NCBI GenBank assembly: GCA_015146655.1
Contig: VKHL01000121.1
Coordinates: 24,417-88,416, forward strand
From: Ochromonas danica
Taxonomy: Eukaryota; Sar; Chrysophyceae; Chromulinales; Chromulinaceae
Length of the DNA stretch: 64,000 nucleotides
Reading direction: 5' to 3'
Made by a program: the position numbers and the translations under genes
Part shown: piece after piece, positions 22,501 to 33,664 of the stretch
Position numbering within the stretch: position 1 is the stretch's first letter
Layout of the letters: each line of letters starts with the position of its first letter
Notes under the pieces: model-generated
The model's input: the letters and a program-made list of their open reading frames with translations, nothing else
Told to the model about the DNA's origin: nothing
The model's database searches: none

Positions 22501-23709
22501 TCTCACAGTAAGAGGTGTGGCCAATTGACTCACCACACGATATCCTCCATAAATATCAGCACTCTCATTCTTTTTCCCTCTTTCAAAATGATGTGAACGG
22601 AAATCACCCAATAATGCAGAATCGCTTGCAGGAGAATCTCGAGCATCTCTTGGAGAATATCCCAACTTCGTTTTGAATGCTAGTGCAGATTTACTTCCAT
22701 GGAGAGCAGGCGATGCCACAGTGTGTGGACGTGGGAGATCGGATCCTACTTCTGCTCTTCCTCTCAAACTCATTCCAGGATTCATTCCAAAAGCAGCAGT
22801 GGCTGCGTAAGGCTCTGTGGACCTGCGGCGAAGATCTGGTGGTTGAACAAATGCTGACTCACTATAATATCCAAGATTAAATCTATCACTAGGTAAAGGA
22901 GGGTTGACTATTTGACTTGTCCGACCTGAAGGTGGTGGAGGCGGCATAATATAAGAATCAGCTGTACCATTGCGATAGTCCAGAATTAAACGACTAATTT
23001 GCTGATGGCCATGTAAATTAGCCAAATGATAAGCAGTTAAACCTTCTGCATTACGTGCACCAACATCAGCAGCTGTTTCTAAGAGTAATTTTGCACATTC
23101 CAATTTACCATGATAAGCAGCATGGTGTAAAGGACCATTGCCATAGATATCCGGCAAGTCAATAAGAGCATCTCCCCCATGATCTAACAATACTGCTAAG
23201 ACAGATGTATGACCAGATCCAGCACATAAATGTAAAGGACTTTGTCCATAGTTGTCAATAGAGGAAAGTCTCGCACCATGATGAAGGAGAAGTTCAGCAA
23301 TCGGCACAGAACCAATAATACAAGATGTATGCAAAGGTGTCTGACCATATTGATCAGTTAAATTGCTTATTACTATATCAGCTTCTGATTCTTGAGCAAT
23401 CTCAAGTAAGATAGTGACACAAGAGAGTCTCCCACTTGCTACAGCAGCATGTAAAGCAGTTTGTCCAAATTCAGGATGAGGATCATTTCGTGCACCATAT
23501 TCTAGACAGATTTTAACAATATCACTATATCCTCTTCTACAAGCAATCATTAGAGGAGAGTCAGTAGATTGAGGATGGATGAAATTAACAGTTGCTCCAG
23601 CACGTAATGATGCTAAGAGAGTGGAAGCATCTCCTTTCTCAGCAGCAATATAAACAATCTCTAACCCTGGAGGTAAAGCATTCACTTCAGAGATTACTCT
23701 ATTCTTCAT
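19541..23709 (-). CDS. Formin with N-terminal ankyrin repeats and a WW domain
   Basis: Four exons: 23709-21737, 21666-20352, 20283-20115, 20046-19541. Total 1320 residues. About seven ankyrin repeats fill residues 15-250 (GQTALHAAVASGR, GQTPLHTSCIIGS, GQSPLHLCAGSGH, GNGPLHHAAYHGK). A disordered Ser/Pro linker leads to one WW domain (about 531-562: EWHVYTTEEGDTYYLD ... QWEDPR). Two Pro runs follow (MPPPPPL, ILPPPPPV; FH1, about 690-720), then KYVKMIMMGVVPMSVVSKM. Last is an FH2 domain (GNWQPMPEERLKNSIWAM; VLEQLLQI; TLMEYFGED). FH2 dimers nucleate and elongate actin filaments. The third exon's acceptor (TACAG at 20284) is set by FH2 continuity (AMNQ|VLSSTKLAKVLQRLL). Ankyrin and WW modules presumably localise it or regulate it by partner binding. 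Confidence 0.85.
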
Positions 23710-24300
23710 CACTATTAAGATACATACAAACAAATAAAAGCTATGAATAGGTGAGGAATGTCTTTTCTTTGTAACTCAGCTGCTCTTGTCCAGCAGAGCA
23801 GAGCGGACCGTTCAAAAGGCCAGACTTCACTGTAACGGCCACAGCGCAACACAACACAACGGACAACCAACCGTCACAAATCCGAATTAATCCCGCGCTT
23901 CCAACTTCCAACTCTAGAACTTCCTGCTAGACTCTGTCGATAACTTTTGAAGTAATTAACATTATCCAATAATTTAAATTGTGTTTGATTCAGTATCGAA
24001 GTAGAAATCTACAAAGCTGATCGCCGTACACAAATCCGAAATCTACTGTGCTTCCACTAGTTGTATTAGATTGTAGTACCTGTGGTATAGTTAAGCCAGT
24101 CTAACTTCTTCAAAACGTTCAACTGGATCGTCCTCAGCCGAACTGCAAAGGTCATTCATACTATTCACCGCATTCGCAATACCGTACTAGGACGCGAGTT
24201 GATAAACAACCTTAAAAGAAGAAGATAAACTCCTTCGGACTCTACAATAGCACTCAAATCTCGAAAATACTAACAGCAAACTCGTAAACAGTGAAGCTGA
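23710..24300. other. Intergenic upstream of the formin gene
   Basis: 591 bases between the formin ATG and the MAT1 stop, both on the minus strand. It should hold the formin promoter and the MAT1 3' end. I see no gene, tRNA or clear repeat. Confidence 0.4.
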
Positions 24301-25406
24301 TTAAGACAACAAGAATTCCAATTCACATCGAATCTGTGCCCAATTGCGGGCTTCATAACAGCTATAGTCGTATCCACCTGCCCGATGTAGCTTGCGACTG
24401 TCCTCAGACGATCGTATCGCTGCCCTCTTCCTTTCTCCATCAACCAAACGCTCTGGCAAAGGTCTTTGATTGAGAAAAGCTTGAAGAGTGCTTGGAACGG
24501 GAGCGGCTTGAGCAGAGCCATTGGTCACGGGTTGAGAGGAAGACGCATTTTTCGAACTATCTCCACCAAGTTGGCTAGTTTGCGGTGCTCCTTCCTAATA
24601 AAAGAATGCAATCAGTCAGTCACTAGTTCGGATATAACCTTAAAAGAATGAGACGTACTCCCAGTAACATCTGGTTCTGCAATTTCTTCTTTTCTTTCTT
24701 CATCTTCTGCTCATCTGCTATCTTTTCCTACAGCAACAAGTGATTCTGTCAAGAATTGAAAAGGAGAAAGCCAAGGAAGGGTGTGAAGTCAAACCATAAA
24801 TTCCCGCTCTTGAGCTCGAGTTCGTTCTTCAACTTGTTGAATAATAGTTTGCTCTTCCTCGAACTTCTGGTTGATCTTCATTTGATTAATTGCTATTAGA
24901 CGTGTATTTTCTTGTTTGTATTTCTCAATAGCAGCTTTCGTTTCTTCCACATTGATGGAGTGGACAAGGTTGTAGATCAAATCCTCTACCATTTCTTCAT
25001 AATCTCTCAAATCATCAAGTGATAGGAAATCAGCTTCAGTTTTGTTGAAAAGTGCTTTCAGTTTCCTTCTGACAGCAGAGTCTCTTTCTGCTTCGATTTC
25101 CTCAAGACTTTTGGCTGAGAGCTGAACAATCCAACTACTTTATTAAACTGCACAGATAAACATGATACTATATCTCTTGTAACCCCTTACCTTGCTCTGA
25201 GTAACGATAACTTTACATCTAGGACAAGCAAACTGTCTCTTTGTATGAAATTCTCTTTGTGTACAGGTAGAACAAAATCGATGTCCACATCCGGCAGCTG
25301 TATTGACAAGAAAGAATTGTTCACGAAGATTTAAAGCACTATCTTGTTTTGACTTGCATAAAACACAAATATCAGCTATATCCTCCTCAGTCAAAGTGAT
25401 ATCCAT
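24301..25406 (-). CDS. MAT1: CDK-activating kinase assembly factor MAT1 (TFIIH subunit TFB3)
   Basis: MAT1 holds CDK7-cyclin H together and links it to TFIIH. Four exons, all phase 0: 25406-25191, 25121-24795, 24727-24659, 24594-24301. Total 301 residues (human 309). A C3HC4 RING lies at the N-terminus: C14-x2-C17, CGHRFCSTC, CPRCK. The long helical middle follows (RRKLKALFNKTEADFLSLDD, EEMVEDLIYNLVHSIN, then Glu/Arg-rich coil). The C-terminus carries HRAGGYDYSCYEARNW, the MAT1 'AGGY' box. The second exon's acceptor is the GTTCAG at 25122-25127, chosen because it alone keeps the reading phase. Confidence 0.9.
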
Positions 25407-25647
25407 TTCCCAAAATTCCCCAATCTAATCGACTATTTTATGTCATCCCTACTGCAGTCAACCAGCTTATCTCCCAATTAAGTTAACAGTTCTTATTAAG
25501 TTAAGCCATGTTAAGTTAACAGTCTGCAGGGGAGGTGTGAGAGGTGGGATGTTAACGTCGTCTCGCAGCTGGGCATGACAAAACCAAAGGCCAACAACAA
25601 GGCTTTGCCCTCACAACATTGCAAATACATTCATTAACTATAGAAAC

Positions 25648-28600
25648 ATGAGCAATACGAACGCACCAGCTCCTAAATCTTTTGCAAGAAGAGATTTCTT
25701 GCGAAATATTGAAAAGCGTGTTCAAGAAAAGTGGGAAAAGCATCATATCTTCGAAGCCGATGCTGATCCCAGCAAAGAGAAGTTTATGGTCACCTTTCCA
25801 TACCCTTATATGAATGGAAGACTTCATTTGGGTCATGCCTTTAGTGCAACAAAGGCTGAATTTAGTGCTCGTTATCAGCGCATGTTGGGAAAGAATGTTC
25901 TCTTTCCTTTCGGCTTCCACTGCACTGGTATGCCCATCCAAGCTGCTGCCAATAAGCTTAAGGAAGAAATTGAACTCTATGGATGCCCTCCTAAGTTCCC
26001 TGATGTTGTTGTTGCTCCTCCTCAGCCCGAAGCTAGTCAAAGCACTGATGCCGCTAGTGAGGTAGCCAATAAGGCCAAGGGAAAGAAGACCAAGCTGGAA
26101 GTGAAGGGCCAAACTGGGCCAAAGCGCCAATGGGATATTCTTTCCTCCATGGTTGAACCTGAATTAATTCCAGGATTCGCTAATCCTGAGAACTGGTTGA
26201 GTTACTTTCCTCCTTTTGGTGTGACTGATCTGAAGGCATTTGGTACCTCCATTGACTGGAGACGTTCCTTTATTACCACTTCGAAGAGCCCTTATTATGA
26301 TGCTTTCATTCGTTGGCAATTTAATAAACTTCGTGAGGGTGGGAGAATAAAGAGTGGTTTCCGTCCTAACATCTACTCTATCAAAGATCAGCAAGTCTGC
26401 GCTGACCATGACAGAGCCTCTGGCGAGTCTGTTGTGCCTCAAGAGTACACAATCGTAAAGCTGTTAGTGTTGCCTAAACCAGGCTGTGCCTTGGATATTC
26501 CTGTCTTGCAGAACAAGAAGGTCTATTTGGCTCCTGCTACTTTGCGTCCTGAGACTATGTATGGTCAGACCAACTGCTACGTCTTGCCTGAAGGTGATTA
26601 TGGCGCTTATGAGTTCCTGAATGATGAGGTTTATATTCTCTCCGAGAGATCTGCTTTGGGACTTGCTCATCAAGGCTATGCTCAGACTTGGGGCAAAGTG
26701 AACTGTTTGGCAAAGTTCAAGGGCCAAGATTTGCTTGGCTTGCCTCTTCGTGCCCCAAATGCCGTTTATGACGTGATTTACACTCTTCCTCTTCTCACTA
26801 TTTCTATGGGCAAAGGTACCGGTGTTGTTACCTCAGTGCCATCAGATGCTCCAGATGACTATATCGCTCTTAAGGAGATGAAGGACAAACCTGCTTGGAG
26901 AGAGAAGTTTGGTATCACTGCTGAAATGGTCGAGCCTTACCAAGTCGTTCCTATTATTGGTTAGTAGTTTTCGTGCATTAGATTGATATTGATATTCACA
27001 TTTCTTTTGTCTTGTAGAGATCCCTGGCTATGGAACTCAGGCAGCTGCCACTCTTTGTGAGGACAAGGGTGTTAAATCCAGCAAGGATAAGGACAAACTC
27101 AAGGAGATCAAGGATGAAGTCTATCTCAAGGGATTTTATGAAGGTGTGATGCTTGTGGGAGAATGCAAGGGTATGAAGGTTTGTGATGCAAAGCCAGTCA
27201 TTCGTAAGCAAATGATTGAACAAGGTCAGGCTATTGGTTACTTTGAACCCGAAAGCACTGTGATCAGCCGATCGGGCGATGAATGCATTGTCGCTCTCAC
27301 TGACCAGTGGTATCTGGCTTATGGTGAGGCTGATTGGCAGAAGATGGTCTCTACTCATATCAACAGCAGCAACTTCAATGCCTACAATGCTAATATTTTG
27401 GACAGCTTTAATGGTGCAGTGGCATGGTTGAAGGAGTGGGCTTGTAGCAGAGAGTTTGGTCTTGGTACTAAATTACCTTGGGATCCTAAATGGGTCATTG
27501 ACTCTTTATCTGACTCGACCATCTACATGGCCTATTATACCATTGCTCATTTCTTCCATGGCAGTGAATACAACTTGGCTGGTTCCGCTGAGGCTGCTGG
27601 TATCCAGCCCGAAGATCTTGATGATGAGGTCTTTTCCTATATTTTCCTTGGTTACCCATTCCCTGTTGGCTATTCTTCTAAGATTCCTATGGATACTTTG
27701 GATCGCATGCGCAGAGAGTTCTGCTATTGGTATCCTATGGATCTTCGTGTGTCTGCCAAAGACTTGATTCCTAACCATTTGACCATGTGTCTCTATAACC
27801 ACATGGAGATTTGGAAAGATCAACCTGAAATGTGGCCTCGAGGAATTTTCTGCAATGGTCATATTCTTGTCGATGCTGAGAAAATGTCTAAGTCGCGAGG
27901 CAACTTCCTCATGTTGTTGCAGTGTGTCGAGGACTACTCCGCTGATGCTACTCGCTTTGCTTTGGCTGATGGTGGAGATGGTTTGGAAGATCCTAACTTT
28001 GATCGCTCTGTGGCCAATCAAGCTGTTTCCTACCTCTTTGTCGAAGACGAATGGATCACAACTTTCCTCAAGGATGATGCAGAGGGTCGCACCCGCACTG
28101 GAGACAGCAATCTCACTTTTATGGATAGAGCATTTGATAACGAAATCAATGTTCTCATTGAGGCTACTGCCACACACTTTAACCATATGCGCTTCCGTGA
28201 AGGACTTCATACTGCCTGGTATGACATGATCATTGCCAGAGATTTGTACCGTGATTGGGCAACTCGCTCCGGTCTCCCTCTGCACTCCACCATCACTCGG
28301 CGCTTTGTTGAAGCTTTAGCTCTCATGATGCAGCCAATTACTCCTCATTGGTCTGAGGCTACTTACGAGAAACTTCATGGTCCCGATGCTTCTGTCTGCA
28401 AGGCTTCTTGGCCTCAATATACCTCCTATGACCCTCTCCTCCGAAAGGAGTATAACTTCCTCAAGTCTTTCATCAAGAACTTCCGTCTTGCTGCTATGAA
28501 AGTTAAGTCGAAGGCTGGACAGAAGAAGGTTGCTCGTGTTTTCGTTGCCAAGACCTACGAGGAGAAACGAATTGAGATCCTTCGATATATGCAGTCAGTG

Positions 28601-29006
28601 CTTGAAGCTGCCGGGGGTGCTTTCTCCGCCTCATTTTCTAAAGAGCTTAAAGCTTTCATTGAATCGAGAGAGGATCTGAAACCCGATACCACTGTTCTGA
28701 TGCAGTTTGGTATGTTCATGAAGGAGGAAGTGGTCGAAAGAGGGGCTGATGCCTTATCCTTGGAACTTCTGTTTGATCAGGCTGCTTTGTTAAAGGTCTG
28801 TTCTTCTATTCTTTTTCTTTGCTTAAGAGCTCACTCTCATGTTTTGTTGCTGTGCACAGGATCACGGAGACTACATTCGCAATGTAATGGAGTTGGCGGA
28901 TTTCCACATTTTCGATGACAATGAAACCATAGCAGCTGAGGATAAGAAGAAAGCAGAATCTGCTGTTCCTGGAAAGCCATCTTATGCAATTCAGGCTGTG
29001 AATTAG
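25648..29006 (+). CDS. LARS: Cytosolic leucyl-tRNA synthetase
   Basis: Charges tRNA-Leu with leucine in the cytosol. Three exons: 25648-26959, 27018-28795, 28860-29006, with introns of 58 and 64 nt. Total 1078 residues, typical of the eukaryotic/archaeal cytosolic form. Class I motifs are visible: HLGH (60-63, in PYPYMNGRLHLGHAFSATK) and KMSKS (about 726, EKMSKSRGN). The CP1 editing domain includes TLRPETMYGQTN. The C-terminal extension is present, and the protein ends IQAVN. The first intron is 58 nt, at the short end for this window. The COG7 start is about 160 bases downstream in the same direction. No mitochondrial or plastid presequence is seen. Confidence 0.95.
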
Positions 29007-29163
29007 ACATTAGTAAAGAGTCATCCATTAATTAATAAGATTGCTTCGTTGTTATCATCGTTGTTATTATTATTATTGTTGTTGTTTTCACCACGCATCA
29101 TAATAATAACTACGGCGAGATAGCGAGAGATAAAATTAGATCGTTACTTGAGATCACACGAAG

Positions 29164-32100
29164 ATGACTGACCTCTCCAGCTTCTCTAGCAATGATTTTA
29201 ATGCTAGTGTTTGGATCAATACACAGCTCGAAGATATCCCACATGGAGAAACTGTCGAGTCTTTGTTAACTTCTTTGTCAATGAAGCTTCATCTGGCAGC
29301 ACAAGAACACAGTGAGCAACAAGAGACTGCCATGGTGGAATCTATGGCTACAATGCCACGAATTGTTGCTGAAATAGGTCGTTTAGAAGATCAATTACAA
29401 GTTATTCATCATGAAATGAGAAATCTATCTGAACATGTCAATACTGTTGATAATCGTGGAATCACAGGTGTAGAAGAATTATCACGTCTTGATGCTTTAA
29501 AAACTTCAATGGAAAAATGTAAATCAACATTAGAAGAACATGCAAGATGGAGTCAATTAGTACGTGAAGCACGTCTTCTGTTAGAAAGTGGTGGAACTCT
29601 CTCAGAAACAGCAGACAGGTACACATACATATTATAGTCTACGCTGCCATAACACACTTTGACACTTTCCCATAATACCTCCCTCCCTCCTCCTCCTCCT
29701 TGTTAGCTTATATTTAACATGACGATGTTTGTTATCTTGGTTAGGATTGAGACTATGTTCAAGTCTTTAGAAGTGTTACGTGAACTTCCAGGACATGAAG
29801 AACGTGAAAAATCTTGTATTTCCTATCGTGATGCATTACTTGGTGCTTTATTACCAGCTTTACAATCTTCTTTTGATCCTTTGGATATCACTCGATTAGA
29901 AGAATATCTCTATGTATTTAGAAAAGTGAATCGTGAAGAAGAGTTTGAAAAGGAATATCTACTGCAGAGAGGGCAAAAGGTACAATTAGTAGAGAATCTG
30001 TCAGCTACTTCACTGGCTTTCTTTCTGGGTACTATTCAACAATTCCTTCAAGAAGAAGAATCAGCTATTCTTCGATTATTTGGAGATAAACAAAGAAAGG
30101 CAATGATGTTGAAGTTATTGAGTAAAGCTATGGACAAGATCTCTAGTCTATTGCCTCTGCACTTACGCCTTCATGATGATGTTCATGCACTCTCTGATTG
30201 TGCAACTGTGCTTGAGGAATTTACCAAGCGCATTCTTCCTATCGTATTAGGTGAGGAGAGTATGTCAGATGAAGCGGTAGAGGACGTGGCCAAGCAAGTT
30301 CTTTCACCTCTCAGTGTCCTCTTACCTCATTTCTTGGAATGTGAAGAACGTTGGTTGAAACAACAGTTAATATTTGCTATAAAAATGGTTAGTTTTAATA
30401 TACAAAAGGAAGATTCCTTAGGCTGGGACTCGGGAGAGTTAGGAGATGATGAAGAAGAAGATGTTGTAGCACAGTTGGAGTATTTCGCTAGTTCACTGCT
30501 TCCTGCATTGGATGCTTTCTTCAATGCTTTACATCAATCTCTACAACGAGGTCGTCATTATCTATCAGGCCAAGGAATGAAAGGTCTCAATCGAGGAGTG
30601 GTAGGAAGTTTGCAGCTTGCAGGGAAACTATTTGCTCGACGATTTGCTTTACTTCGTATGGCAATGGCAGAACCACTTGATGGCACAGATAGCTCTCTTC
30701 TAAACTCCACAGAAGCGTGGGAAGAAGGGAAAGAAATCGAAGAGACTTTAATGCGTTCTGCAGGCAAGTTAGCACTTGTTTTGCAAACACGTGGAGAACG
30801 AGGCAATGCAGCTAGTCTCTCAGTGACAGTACTGCGAGGACTGCAAGCAGTGGGACATCTAAAAGGTTTGCTAGAAGAAACTGAGAGCTTAGTTGGTCGT
30901 TTTTGCCAAGAATTGCTTCTTGATTTATTCCCTGCGGGTACTTCAAGTCATTCTCAATTGCCAAGTGTGGTTTTCACAAGTTATCGCCTGCGCACTGATG
31001 GCAATTTCTGTGCTGAAATGAAAGCCTTTCTTCAATCCTTCCCACCTCCTGGGTCAAGTGGTTCAATTGACAATGCTAGCTCTGCTTCCAACAGCTTGAT
31101 GTCAGTTGGCAATGTTTACCGGAGACTTGCAGCTCAAGCTGGACAGTTGTTATTATCGTTGGCTTTGGGACCAGCCACGAAATTGTTAGAAAGCTATCAT
31201 TTACTAGATGGAATAGAGGAAGGAAGTAGTGGAAGAGAAGGTGGAAGAGAGTTGTCAAGCCTCGAGGAAGTTCTTTTACCTCGTCTGATTGTTACACAGG
31301 TAGCTAGCAACCAATGCTTTTCCAGTCGTTTTGAAACGTATACAATACTCAAGATTGTTATTTGGTGTTTGTAGGTTGGCGAGAGTTTGCTCTCATGGGT
31401 GCAGCATCTGGAAGCTTTTGCCTCATCTGATGCCTTGCAAGATCTGCTGGCATTGCGTGGAGCAGCAGCGGCTCTGTCTGTACAGACTGCTGGATGGAAG
31501 ACGACAGCTCACTCTCTGGATCTCAAAGAGGTTTGACTTTTGCCATTCTGCCATTAACTGTTCCCATTTCACTGTTTTCTATTCTGTCTATGATTAGGAG
31601 AGAGCTGCTTCTCAAATAGCCAATAGATCATTGGTGATGAAAAGCATTCAGGCCTATGAACGAGAGTTAGCACAAGCAGCTCTATCTCTAGGATTACAGA
31701 CATCGTTTGAAGAAGAAGTGGAGGAGGTTGAAGGGTTGCTCGAAAGTGAAGACAATGTGTCTGGTGGACAAACTGTTCATTTCGTCAATGAGTGGCTTGC
31801 GTCAATTGCTGACAGTGTGATGGGTTTATATCTTGCGCGTCTTCTTGTTGCGGATGAGAGCAGCAAAACAGGTCTACCAGTTGCTGCACGAGCTCAGCTG
31901 TCGGTGGATTTGGACTATCTTTGGTAAGCTACAGTTGAATCATAACCTCATCTCATCTTCACTCTAACCATCTGCTTGTGAACAGTAATGTAGTCACAGC
32001 CACTGGGATTCGCTGTCATGCACTTTTCCCACATTTGCGCAAAGTGATAAAGGAGAGTCCAAGCACAACTCAGAAAGTCCTGCACTCACTAGCCACAGGT

Positions 32101-32291
32101 AGCTTTCCCTGCTTTTCCGCAGCTCTTTCCTATGACTCAATCTAACGCATGCTGTTATGTATGTTAAATTGTGGTTCTTACGATGGATGGGTAACATTGT
32201 AATAGGCAAGAATTTGGGAGCATTGAAAGATCTGCTGCATGTCGACCTAGAACTATCCACAATCTTGTATGGACAGCTTCTCAACAACTAA
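29164..32291 (+). CDS. COG7: Conserved oligomeric Golgi complex subunit 7
   Basis: COG7 belongs to lobe B of the COG tether, which retrieves Golgi enzymes in retrograde vesicles. Six exons: 29164-29618, 29745-31299, 31375-31530, 31598-31923, 31986-32098, 32206-32291. Total 896 residues. The N-terminus MTDLSSFSSNDFNASVWINT is the COG7 signature (MDFSKF..DDFD...WIN in human). It is followed by AQEHSEQQETAM and a long coiled coil. The C-terminus has LDYLCNVVTATGI and GALKDLLHVDLEL, matching the COG7 end. The intron after TADR and those splitting the tail were placed by phase. It is longer than human COG7 (770) because of loops in the middle. Confidence 0.88.
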
Positions 32292-32461
32292 AATGCGCTA
32301 TTTGTCAAGATGTAAACTTTAAGAATTCCAATCCCTGTTTGTGTTTAATAAACCAATTAGGAAATGATATTGTTAGCTGGTATTACATTCAACAAATACA
32401 AGCAATGACCGAGCCTAATTTATATTCATATTGCTAACAAAGCTACCATCAAAACAAATCC

Positions 32462-32532
32462 GTATCGGTGGTTTAGTGGTAAAATCCCTGCTTGCCATGC
32501 AGGGGCCCCGGGTTCGATTCCCGGCCGATGCA
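32462..32532 (+). tRNA. tRNA-Gly(GCC)
   Basis: A 71-nt cloverleaf without an intron. The acceptor arm GTATCGG pairs with CCGATGC (a G-U pair at position 2-71). A-box-like TGGTTTAGTGG is the D arm, and the anticodon loop TTGCCAT (anticodon GCC) closes a CCTGC/GCAGG stem. B-box GGTTCGATTCC is the T arm. The discriminator base is A, and CCA is not encoded. A T5 run just downstream (about 32543) is a Pol III terminator. It lies between COG7 and the cytochrome b5 gene. Confidence 0.97.
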
Positions 32533-32699
32533 GATCGAATTACCTTTTTGATTTTGTTTAAAATATTGGACTTTGTCATGACGATACTGCCGAAAATAAC
32601 AATTTCATGCTTGCACTGTTAAAAACAAGTTGTTTGTGTTATGATTACCTATATGTACAGAATTGAATTATTCTACTGGTTGATAAGGTCTATCTCTCA

Positions 32700-33206
32700 C
32701 TAAGAGATGGACAAATTCTTGACATCCTCTTCTAACAAAGATGTCTGGACTGCTTTCACTTTCCCTTCTCTTTCACTTTTTTCTCCCTCATCGTCCGAAT
32801 CATCATCGCCTTGTCCTGCTTCTTCTGTAATGACAGTGAGGTTGGGGTCGAAGAGTGTGCCCAAGTAACACTTGGACAGCATAGCATCAGCATTGACCCA
32901 GCGATGATATTTATCAAACAACTCTGTACAGTCTTTTCCTGCAACATCCATTAAAATATTCTCTCCACCAGGATGGTATGGCAGGTAAGGGGTGAGATTG
33001 TAGACCTTCCCCTTGTAGGCTGTCCAACAGTCCAATTTGGTACAATGCTGTGCTAATTCTTCTATTGTGATAGGTCGAGGTGGACCTGTCACTCCTCTAA
33101 GATCAGTTGCTTTTCTAGAGAGTGTGATCCAATCTCGTAAATGGAAGCCTGGCTTTAGTGCCACTTTCTCTCTCACTTTGTTGGGAGGTCTAATATCTGA
33201 TGCCAT
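32700..33206 (-). CDS. Cytochrome b5-domain protein (CYB5R4 N-terminal type)
   Basis: Single exon, 168 residues. The heme-binding cytochrome b5 fold shows the core motif YLPYHPGGE (H78) and the second axial ligand in YHRWVN (H101). The preceding stretch NKVREKVALKPGFHLRDWI matches the conserved leader of the cytochrome b5 domain in CYB5R4 (Ncb5or). Here the flavin reductase part is absent and an acidic tail ends the protein. Start chosen at GTCATGG (better context, where homology begins). An in-frame ATG at 33311 would add 35 basic residues (MHTSLVRAKRN...), which could be a mitochondrial presequence. The redox partner is unknown. Confidence 0.85.
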   Translation of the reverse strand: MASDIRPPNKVREKVALKPGFHLRDWITLSRKATDLRGVTGPPRPITIEELAQHCTKLDCWTAYKGKVYNLTPYLPYHPGGENILMDVAGKDCTELFDKYHRWVNADAMLSKCYLGTLFDPNLTVITEEAGQGDDDSDDEGEKSEREGKVKAVQTSLLEEDVKNLSIS

Positions 33207-33322
33207 GACAGAAACAATCGATCTAGAATAATCTCTGCTGAGTCTCAATAAGAAGAATGAGTGGTGAATAGCAAGACAATTTCTTTTCGCTCTCACTAGA
33301 CTAGTATGCATTCACCGATCCC

Positions 33323-33350
33323 AGAGGTGATATGCTATAGGATCACCTCT
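33323..33350. promoter_or_regulatory. Perfect 9-bp inverted repeat in a divergent promoter
   Basis: AGAGGTGAT and ATCACCTCT are exact inverted copies separated by 10 bases. They lie between the cytochrome b5 gene and the sedolisin gene. The same 458-base interval (33207-33664) has an imperfect short repeat at about 33397-33443, with units starting TACGARAA. It could be a dimeric-factor site or a hairpin in the leader. The function is unknown. Confidence 0.45.
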
Positions 33351-33664
33351 CTTCTTCTCTGTTTGTTCTGGTTCCATCCCATCTTATTCCCCCTACGAAA
33401 ACACCAAAATACGAGAACACTGAAGTACGAGAATACGAAAACGATGACTTGTCCAGTGCTCAACGTTTCTCTCATTTGTGACGATGACAATCCAACATAA
33501 CTGTGCCAGCAAACGTAATGACATCAGGCCATGTTACGCTACAGTAACGTAAAGAGAAAATATCAGGAGTTGTGAGACAAGAATGGTCATAATTGAAATC
33601 AACTGACTCATCACTTACTTTTGACAAGAGTCTACTATCCAATTCTACTACCTCTACTACTACT

